From the NCBI GenBank assembly GCA_963773765.1, contig CAVZCC010000001.1:1240001-1304000 (forward strand): 64,000 bases of DNA. Direction: 5' to 3'. The DNA is from CAVZCC01 sp963773765 (GTDB lineage Bacteria > Actinomycetota > Acidimicrobiia > Acidimicrobiales > Microtrichaceae). Within the stretch, counting starts at the first letter, position 1, and every line of letters begins with the position of its first letter. This document shows, one piece after another, positions 18,368 to 27,376 of the stretch. The position numbers were made by a program, and so were the translations under genes. The notes beneath the pieces were generated by a model, which saw nothing but the letters and a program-made list of their open reading frames with translations, was not told the DNA's origin and made no database searches.

Positions 18368-19387
18368 TCAGTCGGAACGCTGTTCCGCTGAGCGGTCCGG
18401 ACCGCCCGTCGCAACGTCCACGACCACCCGGCCGGCCCCACCGTCCGGCTCCGCGGGCTCGGCATCGTCGGCCTCCGTGGGCACGGCCCCGCGGCGCCCG
18501 CGCTCGGCGTCAGCCGCGGCCAGCAGCGGTGCCTCGTCCCTGGCGACGACCCAGCTCCGGTAGACCAACGCTGCGCCCGCCCCGAGGAGGGCCAGCAGGA
18601 CCACCACCCGCACCGGGCCCGGGATCCCGATGATCTCCATGATGGTCCGGGCGTTCAGCACCACGATGAGCACGCCGACGAACGTGCCGAGCACCCGGGC
18701 CGGCAGGATCTTGACCACCCACGCCGCGAACGGCGCCACGAGGATGGCACCGAGCATGAGCGCACCGACCTGGGACCACTCGACCGCTTCGTCGGACAGG
18801 TGGGTGAGGAAGCCGATGCTCGCGGCCACGGCCACCATCAGCTCGGCCAGCGACACCGACCCGATGGCCGTGCGGGGCTCCATGCGCCCGACGGTCATGA
18901 GCGTCGGGGTGGTGACCGGGCCCCAGCCGCCTCCACCGATGGCGTCGATGACCCCTCCGACCAGGCCCAGCGGCATCAGGAAGTGGGGCCGCAGGTGGGA
19001 CGGGTTGGCCGCGCTGCGGGTCACGCCGAAGGCGAACCGGGACAGCATGTACAGCCCGAGGACCAGGAGGATGCCTGCGGTGATCGGCGAGAACTGGTCA
19101 CCGTCGACCTTGGACAGGAACGTGGCGCCGGCGTAGGCGCCCACCGCCCCGGGGATGCCGATCAGGAGCACCGTGCGCCAGTGCACGTTGCCGAACCGCA
19201 GGTGTGCCCCGCCCGACGCCAACGCCGTGCCGACCTTGGCGGCGTGGATCACTGCAGAGGCCGCCGCCGCGGTGGCGCCGCCCGCCACCAGCACCGAGGT
19301 ACCGATGACGCCGAAGCCCATGCCCAGGGAACCGTCGATCAGCTGCGCGACCAGCCCGGCGAAGAAGAAGATGATGAGCTTCTCCAT
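18368..19387 (-). CDS. Sulfite exporter TauE/SafE family membrane protein
   Basis: 339-residue polytopic membrane protein with about eight hydrophobic helices. The N-terminal FFFAGLVAQLIDGSLGMGFGVIG and the second-half GLVGGVIDAIGGGGWGPVTTPTLM repeat are the TauE/SafE family hallmarks. The family exports sulfite, sulfoacetate or other organosulfur anions and often accompanies sulfonate catabolism; the sulfonate-type importer at 7.2 kb makes that link plausible. The C-terminal 70 residues form a hydrophilic, acidic cytoplasmic tail. It has its own promoter with an adjacent palindrome. Confidence 0.9.
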   Translation of the reverse strand: MEKLIIFFFAGLVAQLIDGSLGMGFGVIGTSVLVAGGATAAAASAVIHAAKVGTALASGGAHLRFGNVHWRTVLLIGIPGAVGAYAGATFLSKVDGDQFSPITAGILLVLGLYMLSRFAFGVTRSAANPSHLRPHFLMPLGLVGGVIDAIGGGGWGPVTTPTLMTVGRMEPRTAIGSVSLAELMVAVAASIGFLTHLSDEAVEWSQVGALMLGAILVAPFAAWVVKILPARVLGTFVGVLIVVLNARTIMEIIGIPGPVRVVVLLALLGAGAALVYRSWVVARDEAPLLAAADAERGRRGAVPTEADDAEPAEPDGGAGRVVVDVATGGPDRSAEQRSD

Positions 19388-19441
19388 GGTCAGTTGCTCC
19401 CGCTCGTCGACATCTCTGCTTCCCTCCGGTGTCGCTTCTTT

Positions 19442-19475
19442 GTCTAGCTAAACGATGGAAAAGGTGGTCTGTCAA
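19442..19475 (-). promoter_or_regulatory. Promoter and palindrome upstream of TauE-type gene
   Basis: On the minus strand a consensus TTGACA (19475-19470) is followed 18 bases later by TTAGCT (19451-19446). The near-perfect palindrome GTCTAG-CTAAAC (19442-19453) covers the -10, an expected place for a repressor. Confidence 0.5.
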
Positions 19476-19507
19476 CCCCTCGTCCTGTGTTTCCGCCCCG
19501 GACGGGC

Positions 19508-19513
19508 AAGACT
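19508..19513 (+). promoter_or_regulatory. Weak -10-like hexamer before hypothetical gene
   Basis: AAGACT ends six bases before the ATG at 19520; it deviates from TANNNT at the first position. Confidence 0.25.
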
Positions 19514-19519
19514 GCCTAC

Positions 19520-19903
19520 ATGCCCGACCCTGCCCTACCGGCCGACGAGCGACCCGTCGACCCCACCCCGGTGCACACCCGCGACCTCCCCGACACCCCG
19601 GTGCGCGACCGCAACATCCCGGCCCAGGCCTGGCTGGAGGCCCCGCAGTCGCTGCTCGGCCTGGGCGATGACATCGGCAGGCCCCTCATCGCCTACAAGC
19701 GCCGGCTGGGTCCGTGGCTCCTGTGGCGGGCCGGGCCAGCCCGGCGCGCCGACGCCCGCTACCTCGCGGTCCGGGCCGACGACCTGGAGCGCTCGTTCAC
19801 CTTCCGCCTGTACCCGGACGGCACGGGCACCGGCACCGGCCCGAGCGGCACCACCCACCAGCGGTTCCGGACCTGGAAGGAGGACCTCCGGGACCACGAC
19901 TGA
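19520..19903 (+). CDS. Hypothetical protein
   Basis: 127 residues, proline- and arginine-rich, no signal peptide and no membrane segment. The centre (DDIGRPLIAYKRRLGPWLLWRAGPARRADARYLAV) looks folded, while the C-terminal third has a Gly-Thr repeat region. It was not recognised as a known family. A GTG 33 bases upstream is an alternative start. Strong third-position GC supports coding. Confidence 0.55.
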   Translation: MPDPALPADERPVDPTPVHTRDLPDTPVRDRNIPAQAWLEAPQSLLGLGDDIGRPLIAYKRRLGPWLLWRAGPARRADARYLAVRADDLERSFTFRLYPDGTGTGTGPSGTTHQRFRTWKEDLRDHD

Positions 19904-20034
19904 GCCCGGGCACCAGGGATGGCGGTCCGGGCCGATCGCCCGCCCGCGGCACCGGCGGGCGCCGGTGAACACCATTCGCTACGCTCCCCGTGGGCGGAAC
20001 GCCGTTCCGCAATGTGTATCTCGGGGGGAACGAC

Positions 20035-21372
20035 ATGGGCGAAGCACGGGGACCGGACACGATCGGCGCCGCGGACGACCGACGCCGCGCACGCAGGAGC
20101 CGGACCACCGGCCTGCTGGCGGTTGCCACCGTGGCCGCCGGACTGGTGGCCGCCGGGTGTGTCCCGATGACGCCACCGGCGCCCCCGAGCCCGATCGCGT
20201 TCATCGAGCACGTGGTCGGCGCCCTGCCCGGCGCCGCCTTCCTGAACACCGCCGACCTCTCCGGTGACGCCCGGCCCGAGATCCTGGCCTCGGGGTTCCT
20301 CAACGCGGCGGGTGGTCCCGGCTACGTCCGCATCTACTCCCAGGGCACGGGCCTCGACGACTGGAACGCCACCGACGTCGCAACGCCGGCCGACGGCATC
20401 AAGTACCCCAACAAGGCCTCGGCCGCCGACATCGACGGTGACGGCGACCTGGACGTGTTCGTTCCCGGCGGGTTCTTCACCTGCGAGTTCACCGGCACGC
20501 CGTGCGGCACGCTGCAGTGGTTCGAGAACACCGGCGGCCCGTGGGTCCGCCACAACATGGTCACGCCCAACAGCGCGCGCTTCTACCACGCCGTCGAGTT
20601 CACCGACATCGACCTGGACGGCATCAAGGACGCCGTGACCGTGGGCGAGACCTCGTCCTCGGCCCGCACGGAGTGGTTCAAGGGCACGGCGACGGCGGAC
20701 CGCTTCGAAACCACCCCGCGCGCCATCGGCGACGGGGGCGGCGCCCTGCCGTTGGTGGACGACGTGGACGGTGACGGCGACGACGACGTCATCTCCGCGG
20801 AGTACTTCACCAACGCCCGCAGCTTCGTGTGGTTCGAACGGGTGGCCGATCCCGCCCCCCTCACGCCCGACGGCACCTGGGCCACCCACACCATCGCCAC
20901 CGCGGTCGGCGGCGGCTTCCAGGTCATCCCCGTCGACGACCTGTTCGGTGACGGCCAACGGCAGTGGGTCGGCACCAACCACGTCAACTCCATCTTCAAC
21001 GGCGGCATCCCGGTGGAGGGGGCGTACCTGCTGGACCCGGGCATCGACCCGACCCAGACCTGGTCCACGTCGCTGCTCTCCTCCGGCATCGTCGCCCGGC
21101 CCTCGGGACCCGGCTCGCTGGCCCCGGGCGGCGTGGGCGCCGGAGACATCGACGGTGACGGTGACGTGGACCTGGCCGTCTCCGGAGACGGCGACGAGAG
21201 CGTGTTCTGGCTGGAGCAGCAGCCGGACCACTCCTTCACCACCTACACCCTGGACACGGCGATGGGACAGGCCGGCGGGCCCCTGGTGACGGACCTGGAC
21301 CAGGACGGCGACGTCGAGGTCACCTTCTCCAGCTACGAGCAGGGCAAGGTCGTCGTCTACGAGCGCCCCTGA
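20035..21372 (+). CDS. FG-GAP/VCBS-repeat lipoprotein
   Basis: 445-residue surface lipoprotein. A twin-Arg-like basic region followed by TTGLLAVATVAAGLVAAGC forms a lipoprotein signal. The rest is a seven-blade-type propeller with repeated calcium motifs: DIDGDGDLDV, DIDLDGIKDA, DVDGDGDDDV, DIDGDGDVDL and DLDQDGDVEV, each a D-x-D-x-D-G loop at the tip of a blade. Proteins of this class bind ligands or polymers outside the cell and are often partners of hydrolases. ATG 20035 is behind a strong GGGGGGA site. It ends 84 bases before the sufC operon. Confidence 0.85.
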   Translation: MGEARGPDTIGAADDRRRARRSRTTGLLAVATVAAGLVAAGCVPMTPPAPPSPIAFIEHVVGALPGAAFLNTADLSGDARPEILASGFLNAAGGPGYVRIYSQGTGLDDWNATDVATPADGIKYPNKASAADIDGDGDLDVFVPGGFFTCEFTGTPCGTLQWFENTGGPWVRHNMVTPNSARFYHAVEFTDIDLDGIKDAVTVGETSSSARTEWFKGTATADRFETTPRAIGDGGGALPLVDDVDGDGDDDVISAEYFTNARSFVWFERVADPAPLTPDGTWATHTIATAVGGGFQVIPVDDLFGDGQRQWVGTNHVNSIFNGGIPVEGAYLLDPGIDPTQTWSTSLLSSGIVARPSGPGSLAPGGVGAGDIDGDGDVDLAVSGDGDESVFWLEQQPDHSFTTYTLDTAMGQAGGPLVTDLDQDGDVEVTFSSYEQGKVVVYERP

Positions 21373-21415
21373 GCGCACCGCCTCGTCCGCACGGGAGTTC
21401 CCGGCCACGCCGTCG

Positions 21416-21449
21416 GTCTATTTCCACTACGGCTGTAGTGGAAATAGAC
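21416..21449. promoter_or_regulatory. SUF operator A: perfect 15-bp palindrome overlapping the sufC promoter
   Basis: Arms 21416-21430 and 21435-21449 are perfect reverse complements around GGCT. The core is CACTAC-GGCT-GTAGTG with flanking TATTT/AAATA. A promoter lies inside it: TTCCAC (21422-21427), 17 bases, TAGACT (21445-21450), then six bases to the ATG at 21457. Matching sites precede sufD and sufB. Confidence 0.8.
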
Positions 21450-21456
21450 TGGCGCC

Positions 21457-22230
21457 ATGGCCGACGCCTTGTCCACCCCGCTGTTCGAGATCACCGACCT
21501 CCACGCCGCACCCGCCGAGCATCCGACGGCGGAGATCCTCAAGGGCGTGTCGCTCACCGTGCAACGGGGCGAGGTCCACGCCCTCATGGGACCCAACGGC
21601 TCCGGCAAGTCCACCCTGGCCAGCACGCTCATGGGGTCACCCGAGTACGTGACGACCTCCGGCTCGGTCCGCTACCTGGGCGACGACATCACCGACTGGG
21701 GCGCGGACACGCGGGGCCGGGCCGGCATCTTCCTGGCCTTCCAGTACCCCCAGGAGATCCCCGGCGTGTCGGTGCGCCAGTTCCTCCGCCAGGCGCTGTC
21801 CGAGCGCAAGGGCATCGACCTGTCGGTGCTGGAGATCCGCCTGGCCATCATGGAGTGGATGCAGCGCCTGGACATGGACCCGTCCTTCGCCGACCGGTTC
21901 CTCAACGAGGGGTTCTCGGGCGGTGAGAAGAAGCGCAACGAGGTCCTGCAGATGGCGATCCTGGAACCGGAGCTGGCCATCCTCGACGAGACGGACTCGG
22001 GGTTGGACATCGACGCCCTCCGCGTGGTCGCCAACGGCGTCAACGAGGTGCGGGCGGACCGCCCGGAGCTCGGTGTGCTGGTCATCACCCACTACCAGCG
22101 CCTGCTGGACCACCTCACCCCGGACGTGGTGCACATCCTGATGGACGGCCGCATCGTGGACTCGGGCGGGCCGGACCTGGCCAGGCGGCTGGAGGCCGAG
22201 GGGTTCGACGCGTGGCGGGAGAAGGTCTGA
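21457..22230 (+). CDS. sufC: Fe-S cluster assembly ATPase SufC (copy 1)
   Basis: 257-residue ABC-type ATPase that drives the SufBCD scaffold. Walker A is GPNGSGKS, the signature FSGGEKKRNEVLQM is the SufC-specific variant and Walker B is LAILDETDSGLDIDALR. The start is ATG 21457 with no ribosome binding site; the -10 six bases upstream implies leaderless translation. It overlaps sufS by one base (TGATG). A second SufC lies at 28.4 kb next to sufD, so this copy may be a paralogue devoted to the sulfur-donor unit or a redundant ATPase. Confidence 0.93.
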   Translation: MADALSTPLFEITDLHAAPAEHPTAEILKGVSLTVQRGEVHALMGPNGSGKSTLASTLMGSPEYVTTSGSVRYLGDDITDWGADTRGRAGIFLAFQYPQEIPGVSVRQFLRQALSERKGIDLSVLEIRLAIMEWMQRLDMDPSFADRFLNEGFSGGEKKRNEVLQMAILEPELAILDETDSGLDIDALRVVANGVNEVRADRPELGVLVITHYQRLLDHLTPDVVHILMDGRIVDSGGPDLARRLEAEGFDAWREKV

Positions 22231-23495
22231 TGTCGGCCGACGCCGCTCCCCTGCCCCGCGCCGACGACCTGGACGTCGCCGCGGTCAAGGCGGACTTCCC
22301 CATCCTGTCCACCACCGTCCACGGCGAACGCCTGGTGTTCCTGGACTCCGCGGCGTCGTCGCAGAAGCCGGTCCAGGTGCTGGCCGCCATGGACCACTAC
22401 TACGAGACCACGCACGCCAACGTCCACCGGGCGGCCTACACGCTGGCCGAGGGTGCCACCAACGCCATGGAGGCGGGTCGGTCCAAGGTCGCCCGCTTCA
22501 TCGGGGCGCCGTCCACCCACGAGGTGATCTTCACCAAGAACGCGACCGAGTCCATCAACCTGGTGGCCCGGTCCTGGGGCGCCGCCAACCTCGGCCCGGG
22601 CGACGCCGTCGTCCTGACGCAGCTGGAGCACCACGCCAACATCGTCCCGTGGCAGCAGCTGGCCGCTGAACGCGGGTTCGAGATCCGCTGGATCCCCCTC
22701 AGCGAGGACGGCCAGCTCGACCTGGAGGACCTGGGTCGCCTGCTGGACGGCGCCAAGCTCCTGAGCGTGTCGGCCATGTCGAACGTGGTCGGCACGATCC
22801 CGCCGGTGCGGATGCTGGCCGACGCCGCCCATGCCGCCGGCGCCCTGGTGTGCGTGGACGCCTGCCAGTACGTCCCCCACGTCCGCACCGACGTGGGCGA
22901 GCTCGGCGCGGACTTCCTGGCCTTCTCCGGCCACAAGATGCTGGGGCCCACCGGCATCGGCGTGCTGTGGGCCAGGGAGGACCTCCTGGAGGCCATGCCC
23001 CCGTTCCTGGGCGGCGGCGGCATGATCCTGGACGTCACCCTGGACGGCTTCGTGGCTGCGGACCTGCCCCACAAGTTCGAGGCCGGCACCCCGCCCATCG
23101 CGGAGATCGTCGGACTGGGCGCGGCCGTGGACTACCTGGACGCCCTGGGCATGGAGCGGGTGCGGGCCCACGAGATCTCCATGACCGCGTACGCACTGCG
23201 CAGCCTGACCGACCGGTTCGGCGACGACCTCACCGTCTACGGGCCGCCCGAGCCGGACCAGCGCGGCGGCGTCATGAGCTTCGCGTTCAAGGGCATCCAC
23301 CCCCACGACCTGTCGCAGGTGCTGGACCAGCACGGGGTGTGCGTGCGCCCCGGCCACCACTGCGCCAAGCCCCTGATGCGAGTTCTCGGTGTTGGCGCCA
23401 CTGCGCGAGCATCGTGGTACGTGTACAACGATGAAGCAGATGTGGACGCGCTCGCCGATGCCCTCGACGACGCCGGCCGCTTCTTCGACTTCTGA
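22230..23495 (+). CDS. sufS: Cysteine desulfurase SufS
   Basis: 421-residue PLP-dependent enzyme releasing sulfur from cysteine as a persulfide for Fe-S assembly. The PLP lysine is in FSGHKMLGPTG and the persulfide-carrying Cys in VRPGHHCAKP, the group II (SufS) arrangement with the short loop. THANVHRAAYTLAEGAT and LEHHANIVPWQQL are conserved. The ATG overlaps the sufC stop by one base, and SufU, its sulfur acceptor, follows after 25 bases, so the three genes form one unit. Confidence 0.96.
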   Translation: MSADAAPLPRADDLDVAAVKADFPILSTTVHGERLVFLDSAASSQKPVQVLAAMDHYYETTHANVHRAAYTLAEGATNAMEAGRSKVARFIGAPSTHEVIFTKNATESINLVARSWGAANLGPGDAVVLTQLEHHANIVPWQQLAAERGFEIRWIPLSEDGQLDLEDLGRLLDGAKLLSVSAMSNVVGTIPPVRMLADAAHAAGALVCVDACQYVPHVRTDVGELGADFLAFSGHKMLGPTGIGVLWAREDLLEAMPPFLGGGGMILDVTLDGFVAADLPHKFEAGTPPIAEIVGLGAAVDYLDALGMERVRAHEISMTAYALRSLTDRFGDDLTVYGPPEPDQRGGVMSFAFKGIHPHDLSQVLDQHGVCVRPGHHCAKPLMRVLGVGATARASWYVYNDEADVDALADALDDAGRFFDF

Positions 23496-23520
23496 CCCCT
23501 GATCGGAGCGATCACCGCCA

Positions 23521-24018
23521 ATGTCGGGCCTCGAAGACCTCTACCGAGAGATCATCCTCGACCACTACCGCAACCCGCGGAACCGTGGTGAGCTGCCGGT
23601 GCCCCCCGCCCATCGGGTGGAGGGCTTCAACCCGCTGTGCGGCGACGAGATCGTCGTGTTCCTGGAGCTCGACGACGCGTCCAGGGGTGAGGACGCCGTG
23701 GTGACCGAGGTGCGCATCGGCGGCCAGGGCTGCTCGATCTCGCAGTCCTCCGCCTCCATGATGTCCGCCGCGGTCAAGGGCCGGTCCGTGCGCGAGGTCA
23801 AGGACCTGACCCGGTCGTTCAAGGCCATGATGTCCATCCACGAGGGCGAGCTCGAGGGGGGCGAACAGGCCGAGGCGGAGGACGCGGATCCGGGCGAGCT
23901 CAAGCTGGGTGACCTGGAGGCGCTGCGGGGCGTGGTGAAGTTCCCCGTCCGCATCAAGTGCGCCACCCTCAGCTGGAACACGCTGCTCCAGGGCATCGAC
24001 GAGGCCGGGTCGGCCTGA
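23521..24018 (+). CDS. sufU: SufU sulfur-transfer protein
   Basis: 165-residue zinc-binding sulfur acceptor for SufS. The ligands C40 and D42 (NPLCGDE), C71 (GGQGCSIS) and C147 (RIKCATLSW) are all in place, and the insertion between Cys71 and Cys147 characteristic of SufU as opposed to IscU is present (acidic linker EGGEQAEAEDADPGE). SufU takes persulfide from SufS and delivers it to SufB. It is the last SUF gene of this unit; a sulfatase gene follows 24 bases later and may be co-transcribed. Confidence 0.94.
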   Translation: MSGLEDLYREIILDHYRNPRNRGELPVPPAHRVEGFNPLCGDEIVVFLELDDASRGEDAVVTEVRIGGQGCSISQSSASMMSAAVKGRSVREVKDLTRSFKAMMSIHEGELEGGEQAEAEDADPGELKLGDLEALRGVVKFPVRIKCATLSWNTLLQGIDEAGSA

Positions 24019-24042
24019 CGGCCTGACGGCCCGACCGGCGCC

Positions 24043-25596
24043 ATGACATCCGCTCCGGTCGACCCGACCAGCACGGCCACTCCGGCGAACGTCGTCGTGG
24101 TGCTGCTCGACTCCCTGAACCGCCACATGCTCGGCAGCTACGGCGGCACCGAGTTCAGCACCCCGAACCTGGACGAGTTCGCCGCCCGCTCCCTGCGGTT
24201 CACCAACCACCACACCGGTGCGCTGCCCTGCATCCCGGCCCGCCACGACCTCCTGTGCGGGGCGTGGGACTTCCTCTGGAAGCCATGGGGGTCGATCGAG
24301 CTGTGGGAGTCGGCCATCACGACCTCGCTGCGCTCCGCCGGCGTGGCGACGTGCCTGGTGTCGGACCACCCCCACCTGTTCGAGACGGGCGGCGAGAACT
24401 TCCACACCGACTTCCGGGCATGGGACTACCAGCGTGGCCACGAGTCGGACCCGTGGCGCACGGTGCCGGACCCGTCGTGGGCCGGTGCACCTTCGTTCCA
24501 CCGGCCCCACATGCCCTACGACGACAACCGGGGGTGGTTCCGGGGCGAGGACGACTTCCCCGGGCCCCGCACCATGGCGTCCGCGGCGCGGTGGCTGCGG
24601 GAGGAGGCGCCGCACCACGACCGGTTCCTGCTGGTGGTGGACGAGTTCGATCCCCATGAGCCGTTCGACACCCCGGAGCCATGGGCATCCATGTACGACC
24701 CCGACTGGGACACCGGGCGGGACGGCCCGCACCTGGTCTGGCCGCCCTACGCCGTGGACGGCGTGGCCCGGGGCGAGCTCACCGCACGCCAGGGACGCCA
24801 GGTGCGGGCCCAGTACGGCGGGAAGCTCTCCATGATCGACCACTGGTTCGGCCGGGTCCTGGATGCCCTCCGGGACACCGGTCGGTTCGACGACACCGTG
24901 GTCGTGGTGTGCACCGACCACGGCCACTACCTGGGGGAGGACGACCTCTGGGGCAAGCCCGGCACGTGGGTCCGACCGGCACTCGGCCACATCCCGCTCC
25001 TGGTGTCCTGGCCCGGCGTCGCGGCCGGGACCCGCGACGCGCTGACCACCACCGTGGACCTGCACGCGACCATGTGCGACCTGTTCGACGTCGTCCCGGC
25101 GCACCGGACCCACGGCCGATCGATCCGTCCGGTGGTGGAGGGCGCGTCGACGTCGGTCCGGGACCACGTGCTGGGAGGCGTCTGGGGGCGGGAGGTGCAC
25201 CTGGTCACGGACCGGTGGCGTGCCGCCCGGGCACCGGTGGACGGCAACCGCCCTCTGTCCATGTGGTCCAACCGGTGGTCGACCATGCCGGTGCACGTGG
25301 ACGTGGAGGGCATGAGCTGGCTGCCCCTCCCCGATGGCCGGGCCACCCTGGACCGCATGCCGGGCTCCACCGTGCCGGTCATGCGCCAGCCGTTCCGGGC
25401 CGGTGACCTGCTGCCGTTCTGGGGCTGGGGCGACTTCACCGGTGACCACCTCCTGGACCGGGCCGCCGATCCGGACGGCACGCGGGACCTCGGCCCGGAC
25501 CACCCCGACATCGCCGGGGTGATGGAGCAGCTCCGGGCGGCGCTGCAGGAGGTGGACGCTCCCGAGGACCAGTTCGTCCGCCTCGGACTGGCCTAG
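24043..25596 (+). CDS. Sulfatase, cytoplasmic formylglycine type
   Basis: 517-residue sulfatase. D23 in VVLLDSLNRH starts the metal site, and C63-I-P-A-R with L70 and G73 is the formylglycine signature; FDPHEPFDTP and VVCTDHGHYLGEDD complete the active site. No signal peptide is present, unlike the secreted sulfatase at 4.8 kb, so it should act inside the cell, perhaps on small sulfated metabolites or as a phosphonate monoester hydrolase-like enzyme. Its position after sufU may be chance or provide co-regulation with sulfur demand. A formylglycine-generating enzyme gene is not in the window. Confidence 0.88.
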   Translation: MTSAPVDPTSTATPANVVVVLLDSLNRHMLGSYGGTEFSTPNLDEFAARSLRFTNHHTGALPCIPARHDLLCGAWDFLWKPWGSIELWESAITTSLRSAGVATCLVSDHPHLFETGGENFHTDFRAWDYQRGHESDPWRTVPDPSWAGAPSFHRPHMPYDDNRGWFRGEDDFPGPRTMASAARWLREEAPHHDRFLLVVDEFDPHEPFDTPEPWASMYDPDWDTGRDGPHLVWPPYAVDGVARGELTARQGRQVRAQYGGKLSMIDHWFGRVLDALRDTGRFDDTVVVVCTDHGHYLGEDDLWGKPGTWVRPALGHIPLLVSWPGVAAGTRDALTTTVDLHATMCDLFDVVPAHRTHGRSIRPVVEGASTSVRDHVLGGVWGREVHLVTDRWRAARAPVDGNRPLSMWSNRWSTMPVHVDVEGMSWLPLPDGRATLDRMPGSTVPVMRQPFRAGDLLPFWGWGDFTGDHLLDRAADPDGTRDLGPDHPDIAGVMEQLRAALQEVDAPEDQFVRLGLA

Positions 25597-25650
25597 TCCG
25601 ACCGCTCCGTTCCCCGCCGGCCCCCGGCCCGCCTTCCTGCCCCCCGCCTC

Positions 25651-25700
25651 CCGGCCCGCCCCGTCCCTGCCCGCCCCGTTCCTGCCCGCCCCGTTCCTGC
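25651..25700. repeat. Tandem 15-bp GC-rich repeat
   Basis: CCTGCCCGCCCCGTT occurs at 25666-25680 and 25681-25695, preceded by a degenerate copy and followed by a partial one. It lies between convergent genes and shows no coding pattern. Slippage-prone low-complexity DNA is the simplest reading. Confidence 0.6.
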
Positions 25701-25772
25701 GTCACCGATCGGTGGCAGCCACCGAGAAGTGACGCCGGAACCGGGGACGGGAACGGACCACCCGGCGGTGCG

Positions 25773-26999
25773 TCACTCGTCCACCTCGACGGTGTACCCG
25801 GCACCGCGGAGCCGGCCCACCACCTCGGTCCGGTGGTCCTGGTCACGGGTCTCCACCGTCATCACCACCTCCACCCCACCCAGGGGGAGGCGCAACCCGG
25901 CCCGGTGGTGCTCGACGTCGATCACGTTCAGGCCCAGCGCCGCCACCAGGTCGGTCAGCCCGGCCAGCGCGCCGGGACGGTCCTCGACCACGATCACGAG
26001 CCGGAGGAACCGCCCGGACGCGCCCAGGCCGAACTCCAGCAGCTTGGCCAGGAGCAGGGCGTCGATGTTGCCGCCGCTGAGGACGACCGCGACCGGGCCA
26101 TGGCCCGGCACCAACCCCTCCAGGACGGCGGCCATGGCTGCCGCCCCGGCCGGTTCCACCACCGACTTGGTCCGTTCGGCCAGCAACAGCACCGCCCGGG
26201 CGATGGCGTCGTCGGAGACCGTCACGAGGTCGTCGACGAACGCCTGCACGTGGGCCAACGTCAGGGGTGACGGCCCGGCCAGGGCGATGCCGTCGGCGAT
26301 GGTGCGGGGGTGCACCAGGACCGGCTCCCCCGCCGCCACGGACCGGGCCATGGAGTCCGCTCCCTCCGCCATGACGCCCACGGTGCGCACGCCGGGTCGG
26401 AGCTGCTTCAGCGCAGCGGCCACGCCGGAGCACAGTCCGCCTCCGCCGATCACCACCGCGACCGCCTCCAGGTCCGGCACCTCGTCCAGCAGCTCCAGCC
26501 CGATGGTGCCCTGTCCGGCGATGACCCGCCGGTCGTCGAAGGGTGGGATGACGACCGCTCCCGTGGCCGTCGCATGGCTGCGCGCGGCCTCGATGGCGTC
26601 GGCCACCGACACGCCGCCGAGGTGCACCGTCGCCCCGTAGGACCTGGTGGCCTGGAGCTTGGGCAGGGAGACCGAGGTGGGCATGAAGATGGTGGCGGAC
26701 ATCCCCAGCAGGGATGCGGCCAGGGCCACCCCCTGGGCGTGGTTGCCCGCCGACGCCGCGACCACCGGAGTGCCCGTCGGCAGGCTGGACAGCATGGTGT
26801 AGGCGCCACGGATCTTGAACGACCCGGTCCGCTGCAGGTGCTCGGGCTTGAGCCACACCTCCCGCCCGCACCGGCGGGACAGGCTGTGCGACACCACCGC
26901 CGGCGTGGGCCGCGCCACGTCCCGGAGCAGTGCCCGGGCCGCCGCCAACTCGCCCCCGGACACCAGGCCACCCACCCGGTCCGGGCCCTCCGCGGTCAT
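25773..26999 (-). CDS. ilvA: Threonine ammonia-lyase (biosynthetic/catabolic, with ACT domain)
   Basis: 408-residue PLP enzyme converting threonine to 2-oxobutyrate and ammonia. The PLP lysine is in GSFKIRGAYTML, the phosphate-binding loop is GGGGLCSG and ASAGNHAQGVALAA is conserved. Residues about 325-408 form an ACT regulatory domain (LVIVVEDRPGALAGLTDLVAALGLNVIDVEHHR broken by HRAG), as in the single-ACT form from actinobacteria. ATG 26999 overlaps the stop of the pterin dehydratase gene by four bases, so the two are coupled. Isoleucine precursor supply or threonine breakdown are both possible. Confidence 0.92.
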   Translation of the reverse strand: MTAEGPDRVGGLVSGGELAAARALLRDVARPTPAVVSHSLSRRCGREVWLKPEHLQRTGSFKIRGAYTMLSSLPTGTPVVAASAGNHAQGVALAASLLGMSATIFMPTSVSLPKLQATRSYGATVHLGGVSVADAIEAARSHATATGAVVIPPFDDRRVIAGQGTIGLELLDEVPDLEAVAVVIGGGGLCSGVAAALKQLRPGVRTVGVMAEGADSMARSVAAGEPVLVHPRTIADGIALAGPSPLTLAHVQAFVDDLVTVSDDAIARAVLLLAERTKSVVEPAGAAAMAAVLEGLVPGHGPVAVVLSGGNIDALLLAKLLEFGLGASGRFLRLVIVVEDRPGALAGLTDLVAALGLNVIDVEHHRAGLRLPLGGVEVVMTVETRDQDHRTEVVGRLRGAGYTVEVDE

Positions 27000-27304
27000 C
27001 CGCCCCCGTCTCCGCCGCCGGCCAACTCGTTCATGCGGGCCGCCATGCGGACGTCGAGCTCGGTGACTCCGCCGGCGTCGTGGGTGACCAGGTCCACCGT
27101 CACCCGGGAGTACACGTTGGACCACTCCGGATGGTGGTCGACCTTCTCCGCGTAGGTGGCGGCCGCGGCCATGAAGCCGAAGGCCCGGGCGAAGTCCCCG
27201 AAGCGGAAGTCACGGTGGAGCTTTCCCCCGGCCACCTCCCACCCGGGCAACCCGGCCACTGCCGCCGCCAGCTCGTCATCGGTGAGGGGAACGGGTCGTG
27301 CCAT
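26996..27304 (-). CDS. 4a-hydroxytetrahydrobiopterin dehydratase (PCD/DCoH)
   Basis: 102-residue pterin-4a-carbinolamine dehydratase. The motif DHHPEWSNVYSRVTVDLVTHDAGGVTELD holds the active-site His residues and Trp, broken here into DHHPEWSNVY and VTHDAGGVTELD. The family recycles tetrahydropterin for aromatic amino acid hydroxylases and also acts as a folding or cofactor-salvage protein. ATG 27304 is six bases after TAGCAT, supporting leaderless initiation; GTG 27307 is an alternative. It overlaps ilvA by four bases. Confidence 0.9.
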   Translation of the reverse strand: MARPVPLTDDELAAAVAGLPGWEVAGGKLHRDFRFGDFARAFGFMAAAATYAEKVDHHPEWSNVYSRVTVDLVTHDAGGVTELDVRMAARMNELAGGGDGGG

Positions 27305-27310
27305 CACCGG

Positions 27311-27316
27311 ATGCTA
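27311..27316 (-). promoter_or_regulatory. -10 element for leaderless pterin dehydratase gene
   Basis: Minus-strand TAGCAT ends six bases before the ATG at 27304. Confidence 0.5.
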
Positions 27317-27376
27317 CGGCCAGCCCGCCGTGGCGACGGGCCGATCGCGTGCCGGGGCCAGCTAGGTTCGGACGCC

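Noticed and set aside
25651..25700. Repeats as a possible CRISPR array
   Set aside because: The 15-base units are directly adjacent without spacers and are low-complexity GC sequence.
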